This document shows positions 1 to 11,639 of a stretch of DNA of 64,000 nucleotides, in pieces (the stretch's first letter is position 1; every line of letters begins with the position of its first letter). The translations under genes were made by a program, and so were the position numbers. The notes beneath the pieces are model-generated. The model had not been told where the DNA came from. It worked only from the letters and a program-made list of their open reading frames with translations, and ran no database searches. Source of the stretch: Bifidobacterium sp. WK012_4_13. Lineage in GTDB: Bacteria; Actinomycetota; Actinomycetes; Actinomycetales; Bifidobacteriaceae. The stretch covers positions 2,363,800 to 2,427,799 of the forward strand of contig NZ_CP129683.1 of the NCBI RefSeq assembly GCF_041080835.1, given 5' to 3'.

Positions 1-1
1 C

Positions 2-646
2 GGCAGGTGGCTCATCAATACGCTCCTTTATGTGGTCGTTGGTGCGGGCGGAGCAACGTTGCTCGCGATCATGGGCGGATATGCGTTGGCAAAGTTCAGA
101 TTCCCTGGCAGAAAGGCCGTGTTCGTAGTCGTCATCGGTGCGATCAGCGTGCCAGGCATCGCCTTGGCCGTGCCTCAGTTCCTGCTCTTTGCAAAGCTCG
201 GACTCACCAACACACCATGGGCAATGATCATTCCAAGCCTTATCAGCCCCTTCGGCCTCTATTTGATGTGGATTTTCAGCGATCAGGCCGTGCCTACAGA
301 GCTGCTCGAAGCGGCGCGCGTCGATGGCGCCGGAGAGTTCCGCACTTTTTGGCAAGTAAGTCTGCCGTTACTGGCACCTGGCATCGTCACAACTTCGCTG
401 TTCACGATCGTCGCCACATGGAACAACTACTTCCTGCCATTGATTATGTTGAAGGATTCCAGCTGGTACCCATTGACGATAGGTCTGAATCAATGGAAGG
501 ACCAGGCCAGCACTGCTGGAGGCCAGGCGATTCAGAACCTTGTCGTCACCGGTTCGCTCGTAACGATCATTCCTCTTGTCATCGCGTTCCTGCTGCTGCA
601 GCGGTATTGGCAGTCGGGTCTCGCCGCTGGCGCAGTGAAAGAATAG
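2..646 (+). CDS. ABC sugar transporter permease, MalG type (5' truncated)
   Basis: Inner-membrane permease of a carbohydrate ABC importer (CUT1, MalG-like). The reading frame is open from the window edge, so the N-terminus is missing; about 214 residues remain. Several hydrophobic helices are visible, and the EAA loop that docks the ATPase is recognisable as ELLEAARVDGAGEFRTFWQV. The typical C-terminal segment with FTIVATWNNYFLPLIML follows. A GH42 beta-galactosidase begins 24 bases downstream, so the imported sugar is probably a beta-galactoside such as lactose or a galacto-oligosaccharide; this is inference from context. The family assignment is firm and the substrate is not. Confidence 0.93.
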   Translation, partial: GRWLINTLLYVVVGAGGATLLAIMGGYALAKFRFPGRKAVFVVVIGAISVPGIALAVPQFLLFAKLGLTNTPWAMIIPSLISPFGLYLMWIFSDQAVPTELLEAARVDGAGEFRTFWQVSLPLLAPGIVTTSLFTIVATWNNYFLPLIMLKDSSWYPLTIGLNQWKDQASTAGGQAIQNLVVTGSLVTIIPLVIAFLLLQRYWQSGLAAGAVKE

Positions 647-649
647 TGA

Positions 650-2962
<2,313 letters not shown>

Positions 2963-3003
2963 CGATTTCGCTGAGTCGAAGGCAATTCCTTCGGCTCTCC
3001 GCG

Positions 3004-3019
3004 CTGTTCGCGCAAACAG
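3004..3019. promoter_or_regulatory. LacI-type operator, upstream copy
   Basis: The 16-bp near-palindrome ctgttcgcgcaaacag has one mismatched base pair and a central CG. It fits the LacI-family operator shape. Its centre is 51 bp from a second, perfect palindrome downstream, about five helical turns, which would suit looping or cooperative binding ahead of the solute-binding protein gene. Confidence 0.6.
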
Positions 3020-3055
3020 GGGAAAGAAGCTTCATCTACGAAAGAAACTCCAAAT

Positions 3056-3069
3056 TGTTTGCGCAAACA
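3056..3069. promoter_or_regulatory. LacI-type operator, promoter-proximal copy
   Basis: A perfect 14-bp palindrome, tgtttgcgcaaaca, 136 bases before the solute-binding protein start. It shares the gcgcaaaca half-site with the copy at 3004-3019. The controlling LacI protein is not in the window. Confidence 0.7.
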
Positions 3070-3205
3070 TATTGGATAATGATATCGTAAACATAGTTGA
3101 TATTCCAATGATTTTAATAAGAATTGAAGAGTTATGGGCTCACGTGGAAAAGAAGCTGAGAAGCAACCGATCTGTGGGGCAAAATATCAATAAGGAGAAT
3201 GAACA

Positions 3206-4546
3206 ATGAAGTTCACAAAACGAGCAGTCGCCTTGGTCGGCGCTATGATCATGCTTGCTCCACTGGTGGCATGCGGATCGGGAAGTTCCTCGAGTTCCAG
3301 CACTGGCACGACCTCGATTACCGTGTGGTCATGGGATTCGACGGTGCCTCTTACCGTGGCCGCATTCGAGAAGGCCAATCCAAACATCAAGGTCAAGGTC
3401 ACCAACGCAGGTACCAACAAGGATGAATATACCGCTCTGAACAATGCAATGTCAGCAGGCAAGGGTGCGCCGGACATTGCCCAGATCGAATATTATGCGC
3501 TGCCTCAATATGTGATCGGTGGGGACTTGGAGAACCTTTCCAGTCTGGGCGCATCGTCTTACAAGAGCTTCTACACCCCTGGCACATGGAGTTCGGTCAA
3601 CATCAATGGCGGAGTATATGCATTGCCTATGGATTCTGGACCAATGGCGCTGTTCTATAACAAGGAAGTCTTTGACAAGGCAGGCATCACCTCGGCCCCG
3701 ACAACGTGGGACGAGTATTACCAGGACGCGAAGAAAATACGTGCAATCGGCTCGTACATCACGTCCGATACCGGTGATGCCGGCTTCTTCGATTCCATGA
3801 CCTGGCAGGCGGGCGCCACTCCGTTCGCAACCAGCAAGGATGGGAAGACCGTAACCATTGATCTCACTTCGGATGCAGGCGTGAAGAAGTGGGTCAGCTA
3901 CTGGCAGAAGATGATTAGCGAAGGCTTGATTGACACCAAGACCGCGGGCTGGTCGGATGACTGGAACAAGAGCCTTGGCGATGGCTCCATTGCGTCCTTG
4001 CTCACCGGGGCTTGGATGCCGAATGATTTGCTGTCGGGAGCTCCTGAGGCATCTGGCAAGTGGAGAGTAGCGCTCATGCCAACGTGGACTTCGGGCAGCA
4101 CGGCTAATTCCGAGAACGGTGGTTCTTCACTCGCGGTCATCAAGTCGAGCGATGACGCGAAGGTCAAGGCCGCATACAAGTTCGTGCAATACGTTACGCA
4201 CAACTCGGCCGGCATCAAGACCAGGGTCGATGCCGGAGCGTTCCCATCCGACACCAAGACGCTTGCATCCAGCGACTTCTTGGATAAGACCACATTGACG
4301 GATTCGAATGGCAAGACCAACGAATACTTTGGCGGTCAGGAATACAACAAGGTGCTGGCACAGGCTGCATCTGATGTGGTTACCGGATACAAGTTCCTTC
4401 CCTTCGAAGTGTATGCCCGCAATGTTTTTGCCGATGATGCCGGTGCCGCGTTCACCGGTAAATCGATTACGCTGAGTCAGGGCATTGCCGCTTGGCAGGC
4501 GAATCTCAAGAAATATGCTGAAAGTCAGGGTTATACCGTGAAGTGA
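3206..4546 (+). CDS. Sugar-binding lipoprotein of an ABC importer
   Basis: Extracellular solute-binding protein (family 1, MalE-like) of 446 residues. The N-terminus has a lipoprotein signal with lipobox LVAC near residue 23, followed by a Ser/Gly linker, so it should be lipid-anchored on the outer face of the membrane. The mature part starts with a typical sugar-binding strand (TSITVWSWDSTVPLTVAAFE). It is preceded by a clear ribosome site (AAGGAG) and by two LacI-type operators, and is followed by a strong hairpin, so it forms its own transcription unit. It probably serves the permease and beta-galactosidase just upstream, making this a beta-galactoside uptake locus. Confidence 0.92.
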   Translation: MKFTKRAVALVGAMIMLAPLVACGSGSSSSSSTGTTSITVWSWDSTVPLTVAAFEKANPNIKVKVTNAGTNKDEYTALNNAMSAGKGAPDIAQIEYYALPQYVIGGDLENLSSLGASSYKSFYTPGTWSSVNINGGVYALPMDSGPMALFYNKEVFDKAGITSAPTTWDEYYQDAKKIRAIGSYITSDTGDAGFFDSMTWQAGATPFATSKDGKTVTIDLTSDAGVKKWVSYWQKMISEGLIDTKTAGWSDDWNKSLGDGSIASLLTGAWMPNDLLSGAPEASGKWRVALMPTWTSGSTANSENGGSSLAVIKSSDDAKVKAAYKFVQYVTHNSAGIKTRVDAGAFPSDTKTLASSDFLDKTTLTDSNGKTNEYFGGQEYNKVLAQAASDVVTGYKFLPFEVYARNVFADDAGAAFTGKSITLSQGIAAWQANLKKYAESQGYTVK

Positions 4547-4559
4547 CGTACGGCAATGA

Positions 4560-4687
4560 CTCGAGATTCCAAGTTTTGAGAGTTCATCAAAGTACAAAGA
4601 CCCTATTTTTGGCTTAACTTCGACGAGAACAAGCCAAAAATAGGGTCTTTGTACTTCCACTAGTTCTCAAAACTTGCAAACTCGAGA
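4560..4687. repeat. Palindromic element, divergent copy A, with strong terminator-like hairpin
   Basis: The inner arms 4590-4615 and 4631-4656 are perfectly complementary over 26 bp with a 15-base loop. An outer imperfect stem (ctcgag, then aagttttgag, against ctcaaaactt and ctcgag) gives the same layout as the other palindromic elements in this window. It lies between two convergent genes, the sugar-binding protein and coaX, and is likely a bidirectional terminator. The outer stem sequence links it to the family; the inner stem is its own. Confidence 0.65.
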
Positions 4688-4733
4688 CGATATCTCTATA
4701 CATTGCTAGAAACGACCACATATCAATGAGAAC

Positions 4734-5504
4734 TTACCGATTTCTGTTCCGATCATAGATCATCTGCATGCCCTTGAAGATCAGATTGGGATCATAGATG
4801 TCAATGACGTCCGTTTCTCCTTCGATGATGCGTCCGAGGCCGCCGGTTGCGACGACCTTGAAGCTTTCGTTGGTTTCGGCTCGGAACTGCTTGACCGTGC
4901 GCTCGATTCCGCCGAGGAAGTTATAGAACAATCCCGCCTGCATGGCCGTTCTCGTATCGGTGGCGAAAACAGACTTGGGTCTGGTGATTTCGACCTCGGG
5001 CAGCTGTGCGGTCTTGTTCGACAGCGCCGAGGCTCCACTTCGGATGCCGACCGAAATGAGGCCGGCTGTTATCGTTCCCTTGTCGGTCACATAGTTATAG
5101 GTGGTGGCCGTGCCGAAATCCAGAACCAGCAGCGGTCCGCCATACGATCCATATGCCCCTACGCAGTCGCACAGGCAATCTGCGCCGAGCGATCGTGGAT
5201 CATCCATGCGAATGTTGATGCCGGTCTTGATGCCAGGGCCAACCACGATTGGCTCAACGCCAAAGAACTTGATGATTGCAGCGCGGAATGAGTGCATCAC
5301 GTTGGGCACCACGGAAGAGATGATCACATCTTCAACATCGTCGTTGGAGTAGCTGCTCATCTGAAGGAATCCGCTGATCATCATGCCATATTCATCGGAG
5401 GTGTGGCTCACCGAGCTGGTCATGCGGTAGTTGGCAACGATGTTGCCGCCTTCGAGAAAGCCGAGCACAATGTCGGTGTTTCCAATATCAACGGCAATCA
5501 GCAT
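4734..5504 (-). CDS. coaX: Type III pantothenate kinase
   Basis: Catalyses ATP-dependent phosphorylation of pantothenate, the first step of coenzyme A synthesis, in the cytosol. At 256 residues it has the normal family length. Visible motifs are the N-terminal phosphate loop DIGNT (residues 6-10), GPGIKTGI, the GAD motif with the catalytic Asp (here GADCLCD, where many family members have Arg after the Asp) and LDFGTATT. A ribosome site AAGGA precedes the ATG. It stands alone, convergent with the sugar-binding protein gene and divergent from the oligopeptide transport operon. Confidence 0.93.
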   Translation of the reverse strand: MLIAVDIGNTDIVLGFLEGGNIVANYRMTSSVSHTSDEYGMMISGFLQMSSYSNDDVEDVIISSVVPNVMHSFRAAIIKFFGVEPIVVGPGIKTGINIRMDDPRSLGADCLCDCVGAYGSYGGPLLVLDFGTATTYNYVTDKGTITAGLISVGIRSGASALSNKTAQLPEVEITRPKSVFATDTRTAMQAGLFYNFLGGIERTVKQFRAETNESFKVVATGGLGRIIEGETDVIDIYDPNLIFKGMQMIYDRNRNR

Positions 5505-5779
5505 AAGCAGTCCTTTTCCAATGCAGGCGCGTGTTCTCTGTCACTGTATCGCAACTTGAAGCGACTGCCGAACGTGAGCCGGCCGATTGCGCATGATGTA
5601 CAAATTCACTTCGCGGGAATTGCCGGGAACGCGCTATCATGGTGGGGTGATGGTCGACCTCATAAGGCGGCCAATCAGCATCACACCGCTAACGTTGACG
5701 GATGCGACGGATTGCCGTGAATGGGGGCGAGTGCGATACATGCAAATAATTCAATATGTAACACACAAGAGAGAGCATA

Positions 5780-7477
5780 ATGGCTGAAAACTCAAACAGC
5801 GGGGATGCGACGAGCACCACGACTGAATCAACGGAACAATTCAAGGCTCAGGGCATTGCGCCAGATTCAAACGATCAGGCAGATCTAGGCAGTCGCAATG
5901 TGTCAGGCGATCAGTCAGGATCGACTGACGAATCACTGAATTCATATCAGAGGCAGCGCAAAGGCATGCCATCCTGGGCATGGATCATAGCTGCGATAGC
6001 AGCTGTGGCGATTGTAGTTGGGGGCGTGTTCGCATATCAACGCAACAATTCAGGCAGCGATGCCGCTGCCGCATCAGACTCGATTGCCATTGGACTGACA
6101 CTGGCTCCAACCAATCTTGACATTCGCAATGAGGCGGGTACCGCTCTCGATCAGGCTCTGATCGGCAATGTCTATGAGGGTCTGGTGGCTCGAAATTCCG
6201 AAAACACCGTCATTCCTGCACTGGCGAAGTCATGGACGGTATCCAGCGATGCCAAGACCTATACCTTCGAGCTCAATGCCGACGAGCATTTCTCGAACGG
6301 CGATGCCTTGGATTCCAAAGACGTTGTCTGGTCGCTCGACTCGGTGATCAAGAACGAATATCAGGATTATCAGGTTCTTGCCAACGTTGACTCCATTGCT
6401 GCAGATGGTGCGAATACCGTTGTCTTGAAGCTCAAGAAGCCTGATGCGACGCTGCTGTGGAACCTCACAGGGCGAGCAGGTCTCGTCTTCGACGAGGACG
6501 CTTCGTATGATGCCAAGACGCAGGCCATTGGTTCTGGCCCATATTTGCTGAAAAGTTTCAAGCAGAACGAATCGTTGACCTTGACGGCCAACACGAAGTA
6601 CTGGGGAAGTCACCAGGCAAAGACCAAGACGGTCGTGCTCAGATACATCACGGACACCAATGCTGCAATCAATGCGCTGAAGGGCAACAGCATTCAGGTC
6701 CTTGCCCCGATAACGGAGAATCTCTCCGCATCGATTGCAAAAGACAGCAATTATGTCGTCAAGGCTGGCAACGACACCGACAAGTTCGTGCTTGCCTTCA
6801 ACGGCAAGGGTTCGAAAACATCGGACAAACGCGTTCGAGAGGCAATTCGCTATGCGATTGACAATAAGGCACTGATTTCTTCGCGTGGTGGTGCGGACGC
6901 AGCTCTAGGCGGTCCGATTCCATCGTTGGATCCCGGATATGAGGATCTCACGAATCTCTATCCATACGATCAGTCGAAGGCTAAGAAGTTGTTGGCCGAG
7001 GCCGGATACAGCACTTCCAATCCATTGAAGCTCAACTTTGAATATGCGAATATCTATGGCACCGATCTTGGCAATCAGCTCCGTTCACAGCTCAAGGCCG
7101 TAGGCATTGACTTGAATGTCAAGGTTGTCGAGTTCTCTGCCTGGCTGCAGGATGTCTATACCAACAAGAACTATGACCTTTCTTTGGTCGACCACAACGA
7201 AAGTCACGATTTCTACAATTGGGCCAATCCCGAATACTACTTCAATTACGACAACAAGCAGGTTCAGGAACTCTATGCCAAGGCTGTCGCGTCCACTTCG
7301 GATGCCGAGTATGAATCGTATCTGAAGAAGGCTGCCCGCTTGGTTTCCGAAGATGCGCCTGCTGACTGGCTGTTCAACTACCGCGTCACCACGGCATATC
7401 GCAAGGGCGTCACCGGCTTCCCGCTCAATCTCAACCAGTCGCTGCTGCCTTTGTGGAACGTTCAATACAAGGCCTAA
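5780..7477 (+). CDS. Oligopeptide/nickel-type ABC substrate-binding protein, membrane-anchored
   Basis: SBP_bac_5 family protein of 565 residues. It opens with an acidic Ser/Thr-rich stretch of about 60 residues, then a single hydrophobic helix at about residues 66-86 (WAWIIAAIAAVAIVVGG), then the periplasmic-binding fold (from IAIGLTLAPTNLDIRNEAG onward). No lipobox Cys follows the helix, so anchoring seems to be by an uncleaved signal-anchor rather than by lipid. Family motifs include TYTFELNADEHFSNGD and RVREAIRYAIDNKALI. It begins a five-gene operon with two permeases and two ATPases. The substrate is probably a peptide; nickel or another small ligand cannot be excluded. Confidence 0.9.
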   Translation: MAENSNSGDATSTTTESTEQFKAQGIAPDSNDQADLGSRNVSGDQSGSTDESLNSYQRQRKGMPSWAWIIAAIAAVAIVVGGVFAYQRNNSGSDAAAASDSIAIGLTLAPTNLDIRNEAGTALDQALIGNVYEGLVARNSENTVIPALAKSWTVSSDAKTYTFELNADEHFSNGDALDSKDVVWSLDSVIKNEYQDYQVLANVDSIAADGANTVVLKLKKPDATLLWNLTGRAGLVFDEDASYDAKTQAIGSGPYLLKSFKQNESLTLTANTKYWGSHQAKTKTVVLRYITDTNAAINALKGNSIQVLAPITENLSASIAKDSNYVVKAGNDTDKFVLAFNGKGSKTSDKRVREAIRYAIDNKALISSRGGADAALGGPIPSLDPGYEDLTNLYPYDQSKAKKLLAEAGYSTSNPLKLNFEYANIYGTDLGNQLRSQLKAVGIDLNVKVVEFSAWLQDVYTNKNYDLSLVDHNESHDFYNWANPEYYFNYDNKQVQELYAKAVASTSDAEYESYLKKAARLVSEDAPADWLFNYRVTTAYRKGVTGFPLNLNQSLLPLWNVQYKA

Positions 7478-7503
7478 GGACCGTTTGCAACCATGGAATA
7501 TAT

Positions 7504-8490
7504 ATGTTGAGATTTCTGCTTCGGCGTCTGGCCCTGCTGCTGGCAGCGTTGTTTGGCATGTCGGTGCTGATTTTTCTGGCACTTCGCATATTGCCAGGCG
7601 ATGTTGCCTCGGTTATGGCAGGGCTTAACGCCACTCCTGCCCGCGTTGCCAGGCTGCGTCAGGAACTGGGGCTGAATCGTTCATATCTGCAGCAATATTT
7701 CGAATGGGCGGGGAATGTCGTGCACGGCAATCTGGGCATTTCCGTGCTGACTGGCCGCGATGTCGGTGTGCAGATTGTCTCGCGCATGCAAATCACTTTT
7801 CCATTGATTCTGATTGGTTTGCTGATTGCATGCCTGATTGGCATTCCACTGGGCGCGGCTTCGATTGTGGCCCGCTCAGCACGCGTTCGCCAGAGCTTGC
7901 ATCTGCTGGCCCTCACAGGCGGTGCGATTCCTGCACTGTGGGGTGCGATGCTTCTCATTCTGCTGTTTTCCAAAGGCTCCGGCCTGATTGCGCTGTTCCC
8001 GTCGCAGGGCTTTCCCGATGCAGGCTGGGCGCAAGCTGGTTCGGCCCTCGCATCGCTGATGCTGCCTGCCGTTACGGTTGGCATCATCGTGGGGTCGAGC
8101 ATCATGCGATACACGCGCTCGGCACTGCAGGAAATGCTTTCATCCGAATTCGTGGACATGGGCATGGCATGCGGCATGACTCGGGTCCAGGCTGTCCTGC
8201 GCATTGGTTTGCGTGTGGTTTCGCCGCAATTGGTGTCGGTGATCGGGCTCACCTTTGCCGAAATGATAACCGGAGTGATGGTGATCGAGAACCTGTTCGC
8301 GCTGCCTGGCATCGGTTCGATGCTGGTGACGGACGTTGGCAATCGCGATTTGCTGACCGTCCAAAGCGAGCTCTTCGTGCTTGCCGCATTCTTCCTGTGC
8401 ATCGGCTTTGTGGTGGATGTGCTTCATCGCGTGCTTGATCCTCGACTCAAAGGTGCCGGTCTGTTGGCAACGGCTGGGGGTGCGCAATGA
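7504..8490 (+). CDS. dppB: Oligopeptide ABC transporter permease, DppB type
   Basis: Inner-membrane permease of 328 residues. The N-terminal segment MLRFLLRRLALLLAALFGMS with LRILPGD is diagnostic for DppB/OppB proteins. The core carries the EAA-type loop (FVDMGMACGMTRVQAVLRI) and the closing MITGVMVIENLFALPGIG motif. An earlier in-frame ATG at 7453 lies inside the preceding gene and would add 17 non-conserved residues, so the start at 7504 is preferred. It follows the binding protein by 26 bases and overlaps the next permease by four bases. Confidence 0.92.
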   Translation: MLRFLLRRLALLLAALFGMSVLIFLALRILPGDVASVMAGLNATPARVARLRQELGLNRSYLQQYFEWAGNVVHGNLGISVLTGRDVGVQIVSRMQITFPLILIGLLIACLIGIPLGAASIVARSARVRQSLHLLALTGGAIPALWGAMLLILLFSKGSGLIALFPSQGFPDAGWAQAGSALASLMLPAVTVGIIVGSSIMRYTRSALQEMLSSEFVDMGMACGMTRVQAVLRIGLRVVSPQLVSVIGLTFAEMITGVMVIENLFALPGIGSMLVTDVGNRDLLTVQSELFVLAAFFLCIGFVVDVLHRVLDPRLKGAGLLATAGGAQ

Positions 8491-9434
8491 ATCGGAGTGA
8501 TATTGGCAGGAAGCCAGGCAAACAGGTGCGATTTGCGAGCAAGCTGCGCATTGTGCTGCGCTCCATATGGCATCGGGGTGAAGGCAAGTTTGCGCTGATG
8601 GTCCTTGGCCTGTGGCTTGCAGTTGCGGCCGTTTCGCTGTTCTGGACTCCATGGTCGCTGTGGTGGACAGACGGATATCATGTGTGGCAGAAGCCGTCGC
8701 CGAGTCACATTCTCGGTACGGACGGTACGGGCGCCGATGTGCTGAGCTGGCTGATGGCGGGCTCTCGGACCAATCTGCTGATCTGTGTGCTGACGGTGCT
8801 GGTGACCGCGGTGTTTGGGCTGCTGCTCTTGGCTGCGATGCTTGCTCGCACCGCATTGTTTGCTCAAGCATCAGTCGTTGTCATCGATGCCTTGATTTCG
8901 CTGCCCACAGTGCTGATTGCCTTGATTCTGGCAGTTCCCTTCGGGCCGAGCGTTGCCGTGATCGTCGCAGCATGCGGTTTTGGATATGGTTTGAATCTTG
9001 CCCGCATCGCACGCCCGCAAGCCATGCTCGTTGCCCGTTCAGGATACGTCGAGTCGGCATTGTCAAACGGCGCGAGTGCGGCAAGCGTGTTCTCTCGGCA
9101 TGTGATACCCAACATCATGCCCATCATGATGGTGCAGCTTTCGATTTCTGCGGGAACGGTTGTCTTGGCCGAATCGGGTCTTACCTACTTGGGGATCGGC
9201 GTGCAGAGTGGGGTACCGTCATGGGGTCATAGCCTGGCGACGTCGGTCACCTTCATCAACGTGTACCCGATTACAGTTGTGTGGCCAGGCTTGATCATTA
9301 CTTGCGTCGTGCTCGCGCTCAATGTGTTCGGCGATGCGCTGCGCGATTGTGCGGATCCGTTGAGCAATCCCGAATTGCGTGCCGTGCGAGGGCGCGTCGA
9401 AGCCTCGAAGGGGAGTGAGGCGGAATATGTCTGA
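8487..9434 (+). CDS. dppC: Oligopeptide ABC transporter permease, DppC type
   Basis: Second inner-membrane permease of 315 residues, forming the channel with DppB. Features include an N-terminal helix after a basic tail, the HILGTDGTGADVLSWLM motif typical of DppC, the EAA loop (GYVESALSNGASAASVFSRH) and the GLTYLGIGVQSGVPSWG signature. The start overlaps the dppB stop (ATGA), which suggests translational coupling. The following ATPase gene overlaps its end by eight bases. Confidence 0.93.
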   Translation: MNRSDIGRKPGKQVRFASKLRIVLRSIWHRGEGKFALMVLGLWLAVAAVSLFWTPWSLWWTDGYHVWQKPSPSHILGTDGTGADVLSWLMAGSRTNLLICVLTVLVTAVFGLLLLAAMLARTALFAQASVVVIDALISLPTVLIALILAVPFGPSVAVIVAACGFGYGLNLARIARPQAMLVARSGYVESALSNGASAASVFSRHVIPNIMPIMMVQLSISAGTVVLAESGLTYLGIGVQSGVPSWGHSLATSVTFINVYPITVVWPGLIITCVVLALNVFGDALRDCADPLSNPELRAVRGRVEASKGSEAEYV

Positions 9435-10275
9435 CAATGTGCATGGGCAGATTCATGGCAATGCGCTTACCGTTCGTGATGTGGATGTCCGCATTGCGTC
9501 CCACCCGATTCTTGATTCAGTCTCGTTGGATGTTGCCCCGCATGAACGTGTCGGCCTGATTGGGTCGTCGGGTTCAGGAAAGTCGATGCTGGCGCGCGCG
9601 ATTCTCGGTCTGCTGCCAGCGAATGCTCATGCTCAAGGTTCGATTGATCTTTTTGGAGACGAACTCATCGGTGCTTCCGAGCGCGAGATGGCCGATCTTC
9701 GCGGTCGAATCGTCAGCGTGGTCTTCCAAAATCCGGCCGTTGCGCTCAATCCGGTGATGAAGGTCGGCAAGCAGATCGAGCTGCCTTTGCGATTGCATTA
9801 CGACATTCCGGCCCACGAACGGTTGCATCGAGTCCAAGCCATGCTCGACAAGGTCGGATTGCCTCACGACGTTCTCAATGTCTATCCTCACGAGTTGTCA
9901 GGTGGCCAGCAGCAGCGCGTGGCCATCGCCACTGCGCTCATCACATCGCCGCGTTTCATCATTGCCGACGAGCCGACCACGGCGCTCGATTCTATCACCC
10001 AGCTGCACATCATCGATGTGCTGGTTGAACTTGTTGATAGGGCGGGTGCTTCGCTGCTGTTCATCACGCATGATTTTGGGGTTCTGGCCCATGCCACGCA
10101 GCGCTGCTATGTGATTGACCGTGGGCGTGTGGTCGAAAGTGGGCCGACCAAGCAGCTGCTTTCCAATCCTAAGCAGTCTGTCACGCGACAATTGGCGGAA
10201 TCGGCTGAAGAATTGAAATTCAATGGCCTGCGCGCTGACCTTGACGAAACGAATGGGAGTGGTGACGATGAATGA
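9427..10275 (+). CDS. dppD: Oligopeptide ABC transporter ATPase, DppD type
   Basis: Cytoplasmic ATPase subunit of 282 residues. Walker A is GSSGSGKS, the signature motif is LSGGQQQRVA, Walker B is FIIADEPTTALD, and the switch His lies in LLFITHDFGVLA. The start at 9427 has a good ribosome site (GGGAGTGAGG) and overlaps the upstream permease; a start 16 codons earlier is possible but lacks one. The C-terminal extension usual in DppD is short here, and no Cys cluster for an iron-sulfur site is seen. Confidence 0.92.
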   Translation: MSDNVHGQIHGNALTVRDVDVRIASHPILDSVSLDVAPHERVGLIGSSGSGKSMLARAILGLLPANAHAQGSIDLFGDELIGASEREMADLRGRIVSVVFQNPAVALNPVMKVGKQIELPLRLHYDIPAHERLHRVQAMLDKVGLPHDVLNVYPHELSGGQQQRVAIATALITSPRFIIADEPTTALDSITQLHIIDVLVELVDRAGASLLFITHDFGVLAHATQRCYVIDRGRVVESGPTKQLLSNPKQSVTRQLAESAEELKFNGLRADLDETNGSGDDE

Positions 10276-11161
10276 TGAGCGTGTAGCGTTGTCTCACAAC
10301 GATCCTGAGTCGGGTGTGCCCTTGCTGGAGTTGAGCCACGCGAGCAAGAATTACCGTGCCCACGGCTCGTGGAGCAGGCTTATGGGTGGTTCGCGAGATG
10401 ACTCATCCAAATCAGGTCAGGCTGGGCGCATCGCTCTCGACGATGTTTCGGTGTCGCTCAACTCTGGCGAATGCCTTGCGATCATTGGCGAGTCAGGGTC
10501 GGGGAAGACGACCTTGACAAGAATCATGCTCGGTTTGCTCGCTCCAACCACCGGGGAGCTCCGTTATCAGGGCAGACCTGCGCCGATTGATGCTGAAGCG
10601 TGGAAACAGTTGCGCCGAGAGTCTTCGATGATCTTTCAAAACCCATATTCATCGCTCGACCCGCGCTGGACTGTTCGAAAATCGTTGAAAGAGGCTTTGT
10701 CGCTGCGATTTGGACGCAGTTTGCACGCTCCTGAGATTGAAGAGCGGTGCGTTGCCATGCTCGATGATGTCGGCCTGGATGGTCGCGTCGTTCTTGACCG
10801 ATATCCAATCGACCTTTCCGGCGGGCAGGCTCAGCGTGTGGCGATAGCACGAGCCATCATCGATGAGCCAGAGATACTGCTGGCAGACGAGCCGATGAGC
10901 GCCGTCGATGTGACCGCCCGCGTCCAGATCTTGCACACCTTGCAAGAGATACGTGATTCACGCAATATTGTGCGAAACGGCGAGCGAAAGGCGCTCAGCA
11001 TGATTTTCGTCTCCCACGATATCGGCATGGTGCAGCATATTGCCGACCGTATCGTGGTGCTGAAGCACGGGCGCATCATCGAACAGGGCACTTGCCGTAA
11101 TCTGCTCGGCAACCCCCAGCATCCCTACACCAAGGAGCTTCTCAAGGCCGCTACGCTGTGA
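10268..11161 (+). CDS. dppF: Oligopeptide ABC transporter ATPase, DppF type
   Basis: Second ATPase subunit, 297 residues. Walker A is GESGSGKTT, the Q-loop segment MIFQNPYSSLDPRWTV is typical of DppF/OppF, the signature motif is LSGGQAQRVA, Walker B is ILLADEPMSAVD, and the tail ends in NPQHPYTKELLKAA. A spacer of about 25 residues after YRAHGSWSRLMGG separates the first strand from the rest of the fold, as in other DppF proteins. It overlaps dppD by eight bases and closes the operon. No strong hairpin follows it. Confidence 0.92.
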   Translation: MNDERVALSHNDPESGVPLLELSHASKNYRAHGSWSRLMGGSRDDSSKSGQAGRIALDDVSVSLNSGECLAIIGESGSGKTTLTRIMLGLLAPTTGELRYQGRPAPIDAEAWKQLRRESSMIFQNPYSSLDPRWTVRKSLKEALSLRFGRSLHAPEIEERCVAMLDDVGLDGRVVLDRYPIDLSGGQAQRVAIARAIIDEPEILLADEPMSAVDVTARVQILHTLQEIRDSRNIVRNGERKALSMIFVSHDIGMVQHIADRIVVLKHGRIIEQGTCRNLLGNPQHPYTKELLKAATL

Positions 11162-11639
11162 AAGCCAGGTGACTGCAATTCTTTCGAATCCGGTGATTGA
11201 AGAGTTCTGAATGGGATTGTTATGCTATGTTTCAGCGCTATGTGATTGACAGACACGCCGAGGTCTTGGGTGTGATACATTGTTTGTCATGACGTTTTTC
11301 TCATGTTGTTGTCGTTAACCGACGCCCTAGGCGAGCGGTTTTCGACGCATAATTTGAGATAGAACGCATTCTTTCATGTGAGTGATTCATGGTTTGCCGA
11401 TTGTTTGTTGGCTGCGAATTTTTGAGAGTTTTCGAATCACGGCATTTGCGTATAAATATTGCAGAATCTATGCACGTTGGTGCATGGATGTGTGTGTGAA
11501 TGTATCTCGTTACCGTTGGTGATTGCTTGTAAGGCGCAGATTGGGACATTGTCGACCGATCTAGGGTGAATACAATTTAAAAAATTTCGTACACCTAATC
11601 AAACAGATAATCATAGATTCGTATAGATAACGAGGAATT
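11162..11639. other. Gene-free interval before the cystathionine synthase gene
   Basis: 478 bases without a credible ORF. It becomes AT-rich toward the right. The only structured feature I see is the inverted repeat described separately near 11470; no riboswitch fold was recognised. Confidence 0.6.
11451..11485 (+). promoter_or_regulatory. Possible promoter with overlapping operator
   Basis: A tataaat box at 11451 is followed by the perfect inverted repeat ATGCAC-gttg-GTGCAT at 11470-11485, where a transcription start would fall. No convincing -35 box was found at standard spacing. It could control the sulfur amino acid genes that follow. Confidence 0.35.

Noticed and set aside
4560-4687. 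Insertion sequence ends
   Set aside because: The long inverted repeats enclose only loops of 15 to about 75 bases with no transposase, so this is not an IS element.
11162-11639. Riboswitch before the sulfur genes
   Set aside because: No conserved SAM or SAH riboswitch core could be recognised by eye.
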